Shown here one piece after another: positions 1 to 14,200 of a DNA stretch of 64,000 nt. The stretch comes from Conchocele bisecta (lineage: Eukaryota > Mollusca > Bivalvia > Lucinida > Thyasiridae), in contig CM055269.1 of the NCBI GenBank assembly GCA_029237695.1, forward strand, positions 29,112,956 to 29,176,955, read 5' to 3'. Every line of letters begins with the position of its first letter. Position 1 is the stretch's first letter. Made by a program: the position numbers and the translations under genes. The notes under the pieces were generated by a model that was given only the letters and a program-made list of their open reading frames with translations, did not search any database and was not told the DNA's origin.

Positions 1-436
1 AAAAAAATAGTCACATGTTGGATAGTTGTATGTGGTAGGCACCCCTTGGTTATGAAGCTGTGAAAGTTTGGTGGTCCTAGGTGGTACAGTACCAGAGAAA
101 TGGATTTAAACACGAAAACTTAACATTGTAAACGCGAAAACTTAACATTGAAAATGGCTAAGTCGACTACGCAGAAAAAATGGGTCAAGTTAAAAAAAAA
201 GTAACATGTTGGATAGTGATATGTGGTGGGCACCCCTTGATTATGAAGCTGTGAAAGTTTGGTGGTCCTAGGTGGTACAGTAACAAAGAAATGGAGTCAA
301 ACACGAAAACTTAACATTGATTGTGGATGCCGCCCGCCGCCCCCCGACCCGCCCGCCGCCGCCCGCCCGCCCGCCCGCCCGCCCGGCTTTCGCCAATCCA
401 ATAGCCTGGATTTTTTTCAAAAAACATGGCTAAAAA
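1..436 (-). repeat. Pearl-like repeat, GC-rich-end family, partial copy
   Basis: This is the reverse complement of the repeat units at 51,848-53,335. It holds two subrepeats of about 190 bp, each with the block about tgtgaaagtttggtggtcct, then a (GCCC)n tract at about 330-385 and the end sequence near aatagcctgg. The left end is cut by the window edge. The tandem core and GC-rich end resemble bivalve pearl/Helitron-like elements; that class is inferred. The 60-aa-scale ORFs over the GCCC tract are low-complexity artefacts. Confidence 0.7.
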
Positions 437-612
437 TGGAACCAACCCAAGTTGTGTTGTATGTGGTATATAGATGAAATAAACCTTGATCCACACAATG
501 TAGCAAAAAAGACCTAAAATAACGACATAACAGTATACACCATACGAGCGCATTAATGCTGATACACATCGTTTGATTATACAGTAACATCCGTGAAAAA
601 ATATAGATCAGA
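437..612. other. Unassigned AT-rich spacer
   Basis: No gene, repeat family or hairpin was recognised here. It separates the left-edge repeat from the palindrome that follows. Confidence 0.4.
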
Positions 613-721
613 GCCCGGTTGCTCATAACCTCTGTTAGCTTAACAGACAGTTAAATCCTTAACATTGTTAAGGATTTAACAGTCTGTTAAGCTAACAGAG
701 GGGCTTTCAGCAACTGAGCCC
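613..721. repeat. Long palindrome (hairpin), about 110 bp
   Basis: The core at 629-702 is a near-perfect inverted repeat built on CTGTTAGCTTAACAGAC. Weaker outer complementarity (ggttgct / agcaact) extends it to about 613-721. It is probably a short foldback element. No second copy was noticed in the window. Confidence 0.75.
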
Positions 722-809
722 AGGCAGTAGCATGCAATTTGTCCTCAATTGCAGGCCACAAATACGCAATGTTTTCAATTGAGCGCCATGCAGGGCCAAC
801 AATAAAACA

Positions 810-1075
810 TGTATGAGACAAGCCATGCGATTTTGTACCCGAGATGATGTGCGATTTTTCTCGAAAACTCTCTAGTTTAGAGAAACTGTGATACATTGTG
901 TAAATCGAGTCGCAAATTGACGACATTTTCATAGCAAATGTGGAATTCTATTCTGCAGTTGCTTAGAACATTTCGTCAACTTTCAACTTGATTTACGGAA
1001 ATTATCAAAATATTTGTAAATGGGATATCGCACATATTCTTCGGTACAGAATCACATGGCGTTTGGTCTCAGAGA
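810..1075. mobile_element. MITE, same family as 50,670-50,930, diverged
   Basis: The ends match the copy at 50.67-50.93 kb: 'gccatgcgattttgtacc' on the left and 'cagaatcacatggcg' on the right. The interior shares the 'cgacattttcatagcaaatg' and 'gtcaactttcaacttgattt' arms. This copy has lost the perfect central symmetry, so it looks older. Confidence 0.6.
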
Positions 1076-1313
1076 GATAAGATACTGTATATCGTTGTAT
1101 ACATTTATTGTTTTCTCCACACACACATCAGGGCTTGAGATCTCTGCAGAGAACACTTCGATGTATTACACTGTGCTTAATATGCACTAAATATGTACGC
1201 AATGAATAAACTAACATTTGTGTTGACTTAATAGTACACTGTACATGAAAATTGATTTCAGCATTGGCCGATTGCTGTCAGAAAATAAATATACAAGTAC
1301 AGTGTGTATCATA

Positions 1314-1545
1314 TTAACCCTTTCAACACTACATACCCATACAGTGGCATTAGTAAAAAAAGTAGATCCAGATGAGCCGGCTCGTGACGAGCCGTCTCAT
1401 CAGGATCTGCACTTTTTGCAAGTAATGTTCATATTTTTGAGAACAAAAACACCACATATTCATAAATAAACTAGTCTTAAAATCATTTCGTGACGATTGG
1501 ATTGGTTGCAAAATTAGCATATGAAAATCCATTCCAAAGGGTTAA
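1314..1545 (+). mobile_element. TTAA-flanked MITE (piggyBac-like)
   Basis: The element starts TTAACCCTTT and ends AAAGGGTTAA. It carries the internal palindrome GATGAGCCGGCTCGTGACG in the middle. Family members lie at 2,183, 41,390, 49,209, 59,202 and 60,372, with fragments at 22,136 and 50,298. A TTAA target and CCCTTT termini are typical of piggyBac-derived MITEs; no transposase is present. It lies just downstream of the rhodanese stop codon. Confidence 0.75.
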
Positions 1546-1753
1546 ATCATCACGCGAGTAAGAGCATCCATATAGCACCCATATCACTTGTGAATATTGC
1601 ATTTGTCTATGCGAAATGGTCCATTATTTCTTGTATATCCACTTTCAAAACACATACTCCATCATCAATGTTCATGTCGTAAACCATGGCGCTTAACAGC
1701 ACTCGGCGCTGATATGGTGTTCTGAGATTCATTCAAGCATTGCATGTATATGT

Positions 1754-1840
1754 CTACCCTGCCTGTAGCTTTGGTGTTGGTTTCCGCAATAAACACTTCA
1801 TGTTGTAGTTGGATCGCTGCCTCCATTCTGTCCAGGCGCC
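1754..1840 (-). CDS. Rhodanese exon 6 (terminal)
   Basis: The acceptor is tattgcag at 1,841-1,848. The exon encodes GAWTEWRQRSNYNMK and a short basic tail ending at TAG (complement of 1,754-1,756). The G-x-W-x-E-W block is the conserved strand after the catalytic loop in two-domain rhodaneses. Phase 0 matches the upstream exon. Confidence 0.85.
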   Translation of the reverse strand, partial: GAWTEWRQRSNYNMKCLLRKPTPKLQAG

Positions 1841-4800
1841 CTGCAATATATACAACACAAATTATGATCTGCTTGTGCGTCGCTTTTCATGTTGAGATAT
1901 ATAACCAACTCTCGCTAGTTCCCCATCTAGTTCCTCGCAACAAGAAATAAAGATGTATACGCCATGTGTGACTAAAATACATGTTGGCTTTATTAGGTTT
2001 CTACCTTAGTACTAATGAAGGTATTAAGTTTATAATATTTTACGTTGCAACTTGGTAATGGTCGATACTGTTAATGAGAAGCACCAGGAATCCAGACCAG
2101 CGAGTCAGCTTCTATTTCTGGCTCAGTAATGACCCGAATGTTCTGCCTGTAACGCAGTTACATTCGGGTTAGCATAGTAACATAACCCTTTGAAACCGAA
2201 AGCCCGCTATAGCGGTGTATGCAAACAGTGCAGATCTAGATGAGCCGGCTCGTAACGAGCCGTCTCATCAGGATCTGCACTTTTTGAAAGTAATTTTCAT
2301 ATTTATATTTTTGAGAACAAAACACACCCCCATTTCATACATGGACAAGTCTGAAAATCATTTTGTGACGGTTGGATTGGCTGCAAAATTAACATATCAA
2401 AATTCATCCTAGTTACCTAAGGGTGAGAGGTTTAAAAGGTGGCTTACATAATACACGGGGGTGTCAGGTTTGCCCAGTATCTCCAATGCCGCTGACAATC
2501 CACAGGCCTTTGTCGCCTGGAGACACGTGGTTACAATTGGCCGTTCCAAGTCAACCCCCGCCTCGGTAAACACTGAAATATAGTCGGCTAAATTGTAAAA
2601 CCTGATACATGCACTACATTCTTGGCGCGAACTTGCATTTTATGCATTGTATGTTTTGTGTTGGCAATATCTTGTGATATGTACATTATTGAGACTTTAA
2701 TAAAACTGTATACAAATATATTATAACATTTAGAATATGTGTATCCTCGTTGTGGCAATAGATCGGCGAAGTATAATGTTCAATGTATGGCGACAAATAG
2801 TACTTGGTTTCTGATACATAGTGACTAAAACTGATCATCGCAGAAAATTGACAAAACATCATATACTCAAAAACATTTGGGTTTGTAATGAACTGATTAG
2901 CGGGTAAAACTGACCAAACATCATACAACTACCGTCTAGTTCACAGTTTACTACCGACTAATGTTTGGCTATTACACAAATTAAATCTCAAAAATGTTTA
3001 AGTATTGTTTCATCAATAACAAAAAAAGTCAGCCAACAGAACACACAGTAAGTAGCTACTAATTGATACGATTAAAAGGTTATAAATGCAGTGGAACCTC
3101 TCTAAACCGGACGCCATGGGAGGTCATCAGGGTGTCCGGTTAAGAGATGCTCCACTGCAAATCAGACATATGACTATGCCAAGGTATGCAGTAGTGCGTT
3201 GCGAACTTGAACAGGCATTATCATCATAAATATACACCAACGAAACCCATATGGTTAAGGATACACAGACTTCCTGCGTGTCCGGTTTAGAGAGGTTGTA
3301 CTGTATTTCCATCAGGGTACTCGCTATGCATTGCTCGCATGTAAGATGCATCATGTGTACACTGACTGTCACCATGATGCATAGACGTCACCAGGGAGGT
3401 GCGGTGGGGGGAGAGGGGGGGGGGGGTACGCGAGTGTACACTGACTGGCACCATAATGCATAGGCGTCGCCAGGGAGGTGCGGTGGGGGGGGGGTGGGTA
3501 CGCGAGTGTACACTGACTGACACCATGATGCATAGACGTCACCAGGGAGGTGCGGTGGTGGGGAGGTTACGCGCGTGTACACTGACTGACACCATGATGC
3601 ATAGGCGTCGCCAGGGAGGTGCTGGTGTGAGGGGTACGCGCGTGTACACTGACTGACACCATGAATGCATAGACGTCACCAGGGAGGTGCGGTGGTGGGG
3701 GGGGGGGGGGTACGCGATGTCACTGCTGACACCATAGCATAGACGTCACCAGGGAGGTGGGTGGGGTACGAGTGACACTATGACACCAATGCATACGTCA
3801 CCAGGCAGGGAGGTGAGTGTGACGCGAGTGTACACTGACTGACACACCATATGCATAGACGTACAGATTGCGTGTGGGAGCGTACGCGAGTGTACACTGA
3901 CTGACACCATGATGCATAGACGTCACCAGGGAGGCGGTGTACGCGAGTACTACTTGGGGGGGGGGGGGACTGTTATGGGCTGTCACCAGGGGGGGGGGGG
4001 TGGGGGGTGGGGGGGGGGGGGGGTGGGGGTGGGGGAGGGTGCGGGGGTGGGTGGGAGGGTGGGGGGGGGGAGGTACGGGGAGTGGCACCACGGACTTTTT
4101 GGTGGGCGGTGGGGGGGTATGGGGGACGTGACGAGGGGGGGGGGGGGGGGGGGGGGGTGGGTGGGGGGGGGGGGGGGGTACGGGGGGGGGGGGGCGGGGA
4201 GTGACTGACTGGGGGGGGGGGACTATGATGCATAGACGTCACCAGAGGTGCGGTGGAAGGTGGGGGACGGGGCGATGTAGTACACGATGACACCAGAATG
4301 TCATAGACGTCACCGGCAGTGCGGGTGGGGGTGGTGGGGGGTACCGCGAGGGGGGGGGGGGGGGGGGTGTACACTGACCTGACACCCTGATGCATAGACG
4401 TCACAGGGAGGGGGGGGGGGGGGTGGGGGGGGGGGGGGGGGTGGGGGGGGGGGGGGGGGGGCGGTGCGGGGGGGGTAGCGAGTGTACTCTGACTGCACCA
4501 TTGCAAAGACGTCACTGGGAGGTGCGGTGGGGGGGGGGGGGGTACGCGCGTGTACCACTGATTGACACCATGATGGGGGGGGCAGGGGGAGCGTCACCAG
4601 GGAGGTGCGGTGGGGGGGGGGGGGGGGGGGGGGGTGGGGGGGGGGGTACGCCTGAGTGTACACTGGACTAACACCATGATGCATAGACGGTCACCAGGGA
4701 GGTGCGGGGGGGGGGGTGGTACGCGAGTGTACACTGACTGGACACCATGATGCATAGACGTTCACCAGGGTAGGTGCGGTGGGGGGGGGGGGGGGTACGC

Positions 4801-4919
4801 GAGTGTACACTAACTGAACATGATGCATACGTCACAAGTGAGGTGCGGTGGGGGGGGGATACGCGAGTGTACATGACTGACACATGATGCTAGACGTCAC
4901 CAGGGAGGGTGGTGCTGGT

Positions 4920-4950
<31 letters not shown>

Positions 4951-5123
4951 GGGGGGGGGTGGGGGGTACGCGAGTGTACACTGACTGACACCATGGGAAT
5001 TGCATAGACATCACCAGGGTTAGGTGCGGTGGGGGGGGGAATACCGCGAGTGTAGGGGGGGGGGGGGGGGCCACTGACTGTACCATGATGCCGGGGGGGG
5101 TAGGGGACGTCACCAAGGAGGTG

Positions 5124-5161
<38 letters not shown>

Positions 5162-5225
5162 GGGGGGGGGGGGTACGCCTGTGTACATGACTGACACATG
5201 ATGCATAGACGTCACCAGGGAGGTG

Positions 5226-5296
<71 letters not shown>

Positions 5297-8200
5297 GGGG
5301 GGGGGGGGTACGCGTTAGGGGGGGGGTCACTGTACTGACACCATGTGATAGACGTCACCTAGGGGGGGGGGGGTGCTGGGGGAGGGGGGGGGCGGGTACG
5401 CGAGTGTACATGACTGACCACCTGATGCATAAAAAGGCGTCACCAGGGTAGGTCGTGGGGGGGGGGGGGGAGTGGGGGGGGAGGTAGGCGGGGGAGTCGA
5501 GTTGTACACTGACACCATGATGCATGGGGGGGGGGGGGGGGGACGTCGCCAGGGAGGGGGGTTGCGGTAGGGGGTACGCGAGTGTCAGGGGGGGGGGGGG
5601 GCTCACTGACCCCATGATGCATTAGGGAGTCTCAGGGGGGGGGGGAGGTGCTTGGTAGGGGGGGGAGGGTTACGCGAGTGTTACACTGACTGACACCCAT
5701 AATGCATAGACGTCACCAGGGAGGTGCGGTAGGGGGGGGGGGGGTACGCGATGTGTACACTGACTGACACCTGATGCATAGACGTACCAGTGAGTTGCGG
5801 CGGGGGGGGGGGGGGGGGGGGGGGAGGGGGGGGGGGGGTACGCGCGTGTACACTGACTGACAACAGGGGGGGTAATGCATAGACGTCACCCCAGGGAGGT
5901 GCGGTGGGGGGGGGGGGTACGCGAGTGTACACTGACTGACGCCATTAATGCATAGACGTCACCAGGGAGGGGGGGTGCAGGTGGGGGGGGGGGTACGCGA
6001 GTGTACACTGACTGATCCATGATGATAGACGTCACCAGGGAGGTGCGTTGGGGGGGGGGGGGTGGGGGGGGGGGGGTACGCGAGTTGTACACTGACTTGG
6101 TGACAACATAATGCATATACGTCACCAGGGAGGTGCGGGGTGGTGGGGGGTGGGGGGGGGGGTACGCGAGTGTACACTGACTGACACCATGATGCATTAG
6201 CGTCACCAGGGAGGTGCGGTGGGGGGGGGGGCGGGGGGGGGGGTACGCGAGTGTACACTGACTGACACCATGATGCATAGACGTCACCAGGGAGGTGCGG
6301 TGGTGGGGGGGGGGGGGTACGCGAGTGTACACTGACTGACACCATGATGCATAGACGTCCACCCAGGGAGGAGGTGCGGTGGGGGAGGGGGGTACGCGAG
6401 TGTACACTGACTGACGCCATAATGCATTAGACATCACAGGGAGGTGCGGTGGGGGGGATACGCGAGTGTACACTGACTGACACCATGATGCATTAGACGT
6501 CACCAAGGAGGGTGCGGAGGGGGTGGGGGGGGGGGTACGCGAGTGTACACTGACTGACACCATGATGCATAGACGTCACCAGGGAGGTGCGGTGGGGGGG
6601 GGGGGGGGGGTACGCGAGTGTACACTGACTGACTGACACCATGATGCATAGACGTCACCAGGGAGGTGCTGTGGGGGGGGGCGGGTACGCGAGTGTACAC
6701 TGACTGACACCATGATGCATAGACGTCACCAGGGAGGTGCGGTGGGGGGGGGGGGGGGGTACGCGAGTGTACACTGACTGACACACGATGCATATACGTC
6801 GCCAGGGAGGTGCGGTGGGGGGGGGGGTACGCGAGTGTACACTGACTGACACCATGATGCATATACGTCGCCTGGGAGGTGCGGTGGGGGGGGGGGGGGG
6901 GGGGGATACGCGAGTGTACACTGACTGAACCATGATGCATAGGACGTCACCAGGGAGGTGCGGTGGTGGGGGGGGGGTACGCAGTGTACACTGACTGACG
7001 CCATAATGCATAGACGTCACCAGGGAGGTGCGGTGGGGGGGGGGGGGGTACGCGAGTGTACACTGACTGACACCATGATGCATAGACGTCACAGGGGAGG
7101 TGCGGTGGTGGGGGGGGGGGGGGTGGGGGGGGTACGCGAGTGTACACTGACTGACACCATAATGCATAGACGTCACCAGGGAGGTGCGGTGGGGGGGGGG
7201 GGTACGCGAGTGTACACTGACTGACACCATGATGCATAGACGTCACCAGTGAGTTGCGGTGCGGGTGGGGGGGGGGGGGGGTACGCGAGGTGTACACTGA
7301 CTGACAACATAATGCATAGACGTCACCAGGGAGGTTACGGGTGGGGGGGGGGGGTACGCGAGAACTGTTACACTGACTGACACCATGATGCATAGACGTC
7401 ACCAGGGAGGTGCGGTGGGGGGGTATGCGAGTGTACACTGACTGACACCATAATGCATAGACGTCACCAGGGAGGTGCGGTGGGGGGTGTACATTGGTGT
7501 ACACTGACTGACAATATAATGCACAGACGTAACCAGGGAGGTGCCATGATGCATAGACGTCACCAGGGAGGTTCGGTGGGGGGGAGGGTACGCGAGTGTA
7601 CACTGACTGACACCATGATGCATACACGTCAGCAGTGCTGGTGGGGGGGGGGTGTACACGAGTGTACACTGACTGACAACATAATGCACAGACGTAACCA
7701 GGGAGGTACCTTGATGCATAGACGTCACCAGGGAGGTACGTTGGGGGGGAGGGTACGCCAGTGTACACTGACTGACACCATAATGCATAGACATCACCAG
7801 GGAGGTGCGGTGGGGGGGGGGGTACGCGAGTGTACACTGACTGACCTGACACCATAATGCATATGCGTCACCAGGGAGGTGCGGTGAGGAGGGAGGGTAT
7901 GCGGAGTGTACACTGACTGACAACCATTAATGCATAGACGTCACAGGGAGGTGCGGTGGGGGGGGGAAGGGTATGTGTAGTGTACACTGACTGACAACAC
8001 TAATGCATAGACGTCACCAGGGAGGTGCGGTGGGGGGGTGAGGGGGGGGGGCGGGGGGTACGCGAGTGTACACTGACTGGCACCATAATGCATAGGCGTC
8101 GCCAGGGAGGTGCGGTGGGGGGTGGGTACGCGAATGTACACTGACTGACACCATGATGCATAGACGTCACCAGGGAGGTGCGGTGGTGGGGAGGGGTTAC

Positions 8201-11200
8201 GCGCGTGTACACTGACTGACACCATGATGCATAGGCGTCGCCAGGGAGGTGCGGTGGTGGGGAGGGGGTAGGGGGTCGCTTGCGTGTACACTGACTGACA
8301 CCATGATGCATAGGACGTCACCAGGGAGGTGCGGTGGTGGGGGGGGGGTACGCGAGTGTACACTGGATGACCCATAATGCATAGACGTCACCAGGGGACG
8401 GTGAAGTGGTGGGGTGGGGGGGGGGTACGCGTGTACACTGACTGACACCATAAATGCATAGACGTCACCAGGGAGGTGCGGTGGGCGAGGCGGGGTACCG
8501 CGAGTGTACACTGGACTAACACCATGATGCCATAGACGTTACCAGGGAGGTGCGGGGGGGGGGGTTGGGGGGGGGGGGGTACGCGAGTGTACACTGACTG
8601 ACACCATTATGCATAGACATCACCAGGGAGGTGCGGTGGGGGGTACACGAGTGTACACTGACTGACACCATAATGCATAGACGTCACCAGGGAGGTGCGG
8701 TGGGGGGGGGGGGGTACGCGAGTGTACACTGACTGACACCATGATGCATAGACGTCACCAGGGAGGTGCGGTGGGAGGTACGCGAGTGTACACTGACTGA
8801 CACCATAATGCATAGACGTTCCCAGGCAGGTGCCGGGGGGGGGGGGGGGTAGGCGGGAGGTGTACAATGACTGAACCATGATGCTAGACGCACAGAGGGT
8901 GCGGTGTCGCGAGTGACATTGACTGACATAATGCAAAGACGTCACCAGGGAGGTGCGGGGTGGGGGGGGGGGGGTTACGCGAGTGTACATGATTGGACAA
9001 CCATGATGCAATAGAAGTCAACCAGGGAGGTGCCGGTTGGGTGGGGGGTGGGGGTGGGGTTACGCGGGAGTGGTACACTGACTAACACCATTGGATGCTA
9101 GACGTCCACAGGGGAGGTTGGTTGGTACGCGAGTGTGTACACTGACTGACACCATGATGCATAGACGTCACAGGGGAGGTTGCCGGTGGGGGGGGGTTAC
9201 GCGGGGTGGTACCTAACTGACACATGGAATGCATAGCGTCCACAGGAGGGTTGGGGGGGGGGGATACGCGAGTGTAACACTGACTGACACCATGATGCAT
9301 AGACGTCACCAGGGAGGTGCGGTGGTGGGAGGGGGGGGGGTACGCGAGTGTACACTGACTGACACCATAAAGCATAGACATCACCAAGGGGAGGTGCGGT
9401 GGGGGGGATACGGAGTGTACACGATGACACATGATGCATTAGAGTCACAGGAGGTGCGGATGGGAGGGGGGGGGGGTACGCGAGTGTTACACTGACTGAC
9501 ACCATGATGCATAGACGTCACCAGGGAGGTGCGGTGGGTAAGGTGGGGGGGGGGGGGGATACGCAGAGTGTACCTCACTGACTGACACCATGATGCATAG
9601 ACGTCACCAGGGAGGTGCGGTGGGGGGGGGGGCGGGGGTGGGGGGGGGGGGGGGTACGCGAGTGTACACTGACTGACACCTTGATGCATAGACGTAACCA
9701 GGGAGGTGCGGTGGGGGGGGGGGCGCGAGGGTTACGCCCAGTGTACACTGACTGTACTCATAATGCCATTAGGACGTCACCAGGGAGGTGCGGGTGGGGG
9801 GGGGGGGGTACGCGAGTGTACACTGACTGACACCATGATGCATAGACGTCACCAGGGAGGTTGCGGTGGGGGGGGGGATACGCGAGTGTAACTGATGACA
9901 CCATAATGCATAGACGTCACCAGGGAGGTGCGGTGGGGGGGGGGGTACGCGAGTGTACACTGACTGCGCCATATGCATAGACGTCACCAGGGAGGTGCGG
10001 TGGGGTGGGGGGGGGGGTAGCGAGTGTACACTGACTGACACCATGATGCATAGACGTCACCAGGGAGGTGCGTTGGGGGGGGGGTACGCGAGTGTACACT
10101 GATGACAAACAATAATGCATAGACGTCACCAGGGAGGTGCGTGGGTTACGCGTGTACACTGACTGACACCATGATGCATAGACGTCACCAGGGAGGTGCG
10201 GTGGGGGGGTACGCGAGTGTACAATGACTGACACCATGATGCATAGACGTCACCAGGGAGGTGCGTGCGGTGGGGGGGGGGGTACGCGAGTGTACACTGA
10301 CTGACACATGATGCATTAGACGTCACCAGGAGGTGCGGGTGGGGGAGGGGGGTACGCGAGTGTACACTGACTGACCATAATGCATAGAGTCACAGGGAGG
10401 TGCGGTGGGGGGGGATACGCGAGTGTACACTGACTGACACCATGATGCATAGGACGTCACCAGGAGGTTGCGGAGGGGGGTTGGGGGGGGGGGGTACGCG
10501 AGGGTGTACACTGACTGACACATGAATGCATAGACTCACCAGGGAGGTGCGGTGGGGGGGGGGGTACGCGAGTGTACACTGACTGACTGACACCATGATG
10601 CATAGACGTCACCAGGGAGGTGCTGTGGTGGGGGGCGGGGGGGGGTACGCGAGTGTACACTGACTGACACATGATGCATAGACGTCACCAGGGAGGGTGG
10701 TGCGGGTGGGGGGGGGTGGTACGCTGAGTGTACACTGACTGACACCATGATGCATATACGTCGCCAGGGAGGTGCGCTGGGGGGGGGGGGGTACGCGAGT
10801 GTACACTGACTGACGTCACATGGGAAGCATATACGTCGCAGGGAGGTACCGGAGGTGCGGAGGGGTAGCGAGGTGTACACTGACTGACACCATGATTGCA
10901 TAGACGTCACCAGGGAGGTGCGGTGGGGGGGGGGTACGCAGTGTCACTGACTGACGCCATAATGCATAGACGTCACCAGGGAGGTGCTGTGGGGGGGGGG
11001 GAGGGGGGGTACGCGAGTGTACACTGACTGACACCTTGATGCATAGACGTCACAGGGAGGTGCGGTGGAGGGGGGGGGGGGGGTACGCGAGTGTACACTG
11101 ACTGACACCATAATGCATAGACGTCACCAGGGAGGTGCGGTGGGGGGGGGGGGGTACGCGAGTGTAACACTGACTGCACCATGAAGCTATTACGTCGCCA

Positions 11201-14200
11201 GGGAGGTGCGAGGGGGGGGGGGTACGCAGTGTACAGTGACACCATGATGCATGGACGTACCAGGGAGGTGCGGTGTACACTGACACTGATGACACCATGA
11301 TGCATAGACGTCACCAGGGAGGTGCGGTGGGGGAGGGGGGAGGGGGGTACGCGAGTGTACACTGGACTGACACCATATGCATAGACGTCACCAGGGAGGT
11401 GCGGTTGGGGGTGTACAGTGTACATGACTGACAATAATAATGCACCAGGGAGTACAGGGATGATGCCATGATGCATAGGACGTCACCAGGGAGGTTCGGT
11501 GGGGGGGGGGGAGGGGGGGGGGGGGGGTACGCGAGTGTACACTGACTGACCACCATGATGCATACACGTCAGCAGTGCGGTGGGGGGGGGGGGGTGTACC
11601 GACGAGTGTACATGACTGACACCATAATGCACCAGGGGACGTACAGGAGTACACTGAATGCATAACCAGGGAGGTCCACAGATGCATGACGTCACCAGGG
11701 AGGTTCGGTGGGGGGGAGGTACGCAGTGTACACTGACTGACACCAGATGTACATAGAATGCGGTGGGGGGGGGGGGGTGACTACACACAAACATAATACA
11801 GAGGTGGCGGTGTGACGTACGGGCTAGTTGGGTACCACTGGACTGACACCATAATGCATATGCGTCACCAGGGAGGTGCGGTGGAGAGGGAGGGTATGCG
11901 AAGTGTACCACTGACTGACACTAATGCCATAGACGTCACCAGGGAGGTGCGGTGGGGGGGGAGGGTATGTGAGTGTACACTGACTGACAACATAATGCAT
12001 AGGACGTCATCCAGGGAGGTGCGGTGTGGGGGGGGGTGGGGTGTACGCGAGTTTTCACTGACTGACACCATGATGCATTGACCTCACCAGGGAGGTGCGG
12101 TGGGGGGGGTACGCGAGTGTACACTGGACTGACAACATTAATGCATAGACGTCACAGGGATAGGGGCGGTGGGGGGGGTACGCGAGTGTACACTGACTGA
12201 CCATAATGCAAGACGTCCACCAGGGAGGTGCGGTGGGGTGTACGTGAGTGTACACTGACTGACACCATGATGCATAGACGTCACAGGGAGGTGCGGTGGG
12301 GGGGGGGATACGCGAGTGTACACTAACTGACAACATAATGCATAGACGTCACCAGGGAGGTGCGGTGGGGGGGGGGGGTGGGGTGGGGTGTACGCGAGAT
12401 TACACTGACTGACACCATGATGCATAGACGTCACCAGGGAGGTGCGGTGGGGGGTGTATCGAGTGTACACTGACTGACAACATAATGCATAGAGTCACCA
12501 GGGAGGGGCGGGGGGGTGGGGGGGGGCTACGCGAGTGTCGCTGATGACACCATTGATGCATAGACGTCACCAGGGAGGTGCGGTGGTGGGGGGGGGGGGG
12601 GGGTGGTAACGCGAGTGTACTGACTGACACCATAATGCATAGACGTCACCAGGGAGGTGCGGTCGGGGGGGGGTACGCGAGTGTACACTGACTCTGACAC
12701 CATAATGCATAGCCGTCACCAGGGAGGTGCGGTGGGGGGGGGGGTACGCGAGTGTACACTGACTGACCATAATGCATAGATGTCACCAGGGAGGTGCGGT
12801 GGGGGAGGGGGGTACGCGAGTGTACACTGACTGACACCATAATGCATAGACGTCACCAGGGAGGGGCGGTGGGGGGGGGGGGTACGCGAGTGTACACTGA
12901 CTGACACCATAATGCATAGACATCACCAGGGAGGTGCGGTGGGGGGGGGTACGCGAGTGTACACTGACTGACACCATAATGCATAGACGTCACCAGGGAG
13001 GTGCGGTGGGGGAGGGAGGGGTACGCGAGTATACACTGACTGACACCATGATGCATAGACGTCGCCAGGGAGGTGCGGTGGGGGGGGTACGCGAGTCTAC
13101 AATTACTGACACCATGATGCATAGACGTCACCAGGGAGGTGCGGTGGGGGGGGGGGGGTACGCGAGTGTACACTGACTGACACCATAATGCATATGCGTC
13201 ACCAGGGAGGTGCGGTGGAGAGGGAGGGTATGCGAGTGTACACTGACTGACACCATAATGCATAGACGTCACCAGGGAGGTGCGGTTGGGGGGGGAGGGT
13301 ATGTGAGTGTACACTGACTGACAACATAATGCATAGACGTCACCAGGGAGGTGCGGTGGGGGGGGTGGGGTGTACGCGAGTTTACACTGACTGACACCAT
13401 GATGCATTGACCTCACCAGGGAGGTGCGGTGGGGGGGGGTACGCGAGTGTACACTGACTGACAACATAATGCATAGACGTCACCAGGGAGGGGCGGTGGG
13501 GCGGGGGGGGGGGGGGTACGCGAGTGTACACTGACTGACACCATAATGCACAGACGTCACCAGGGAGGTGCGGTGGGGTGTACGTGAGTGTACACTGACT
13601 GACACCATGATGCATAGACGTCACCAGGGAGGTGCGGTGGGGGGGGGATACGCGAGTGTACACTAACTGACAACATAATGCATAGACGTCACCAGGGAGG
13701 TGCTGGTGGTGGGGTGGGGTGTACGCGAGATTACACTGACTGACACCATGATGCATAGACGTCACCAGGGAGGTGCGGTGGGGGGGGGGTACGCGAGTGT
13801 ACACTGACTGACAACATAATGCATAGACGTCACCAGGGAGGGGCGGTGGGGGGGGGCTACGCGAGTGTACGCTGACTGACACCATGATGCATAGACGTCA
13901 CCAGGGAGGTGCGGTGGGGGGGGGGTAACGCGAGTGTACACTGACTGACACCATAATGCATAGATGTCACCAGGGAGGTGCGGTCGGGGGGGGGGGGGGT
14001 ACGCGAGTGTACACTGACTGACACCATAATGCATAGCCGTCACCAGGGAGGTGCGGTGGGGGGGGGGGTACGCGAGTGTACACTGACTGACACCATAATG
14101 CATAGACGTCACCAGGGAGGTGCGGTGGGGGAGGGGGGGGTACGCGAGTGTACACTGACTGACACCATAATGCATAGACGTCACCAGGGAGGGGCGGTGG

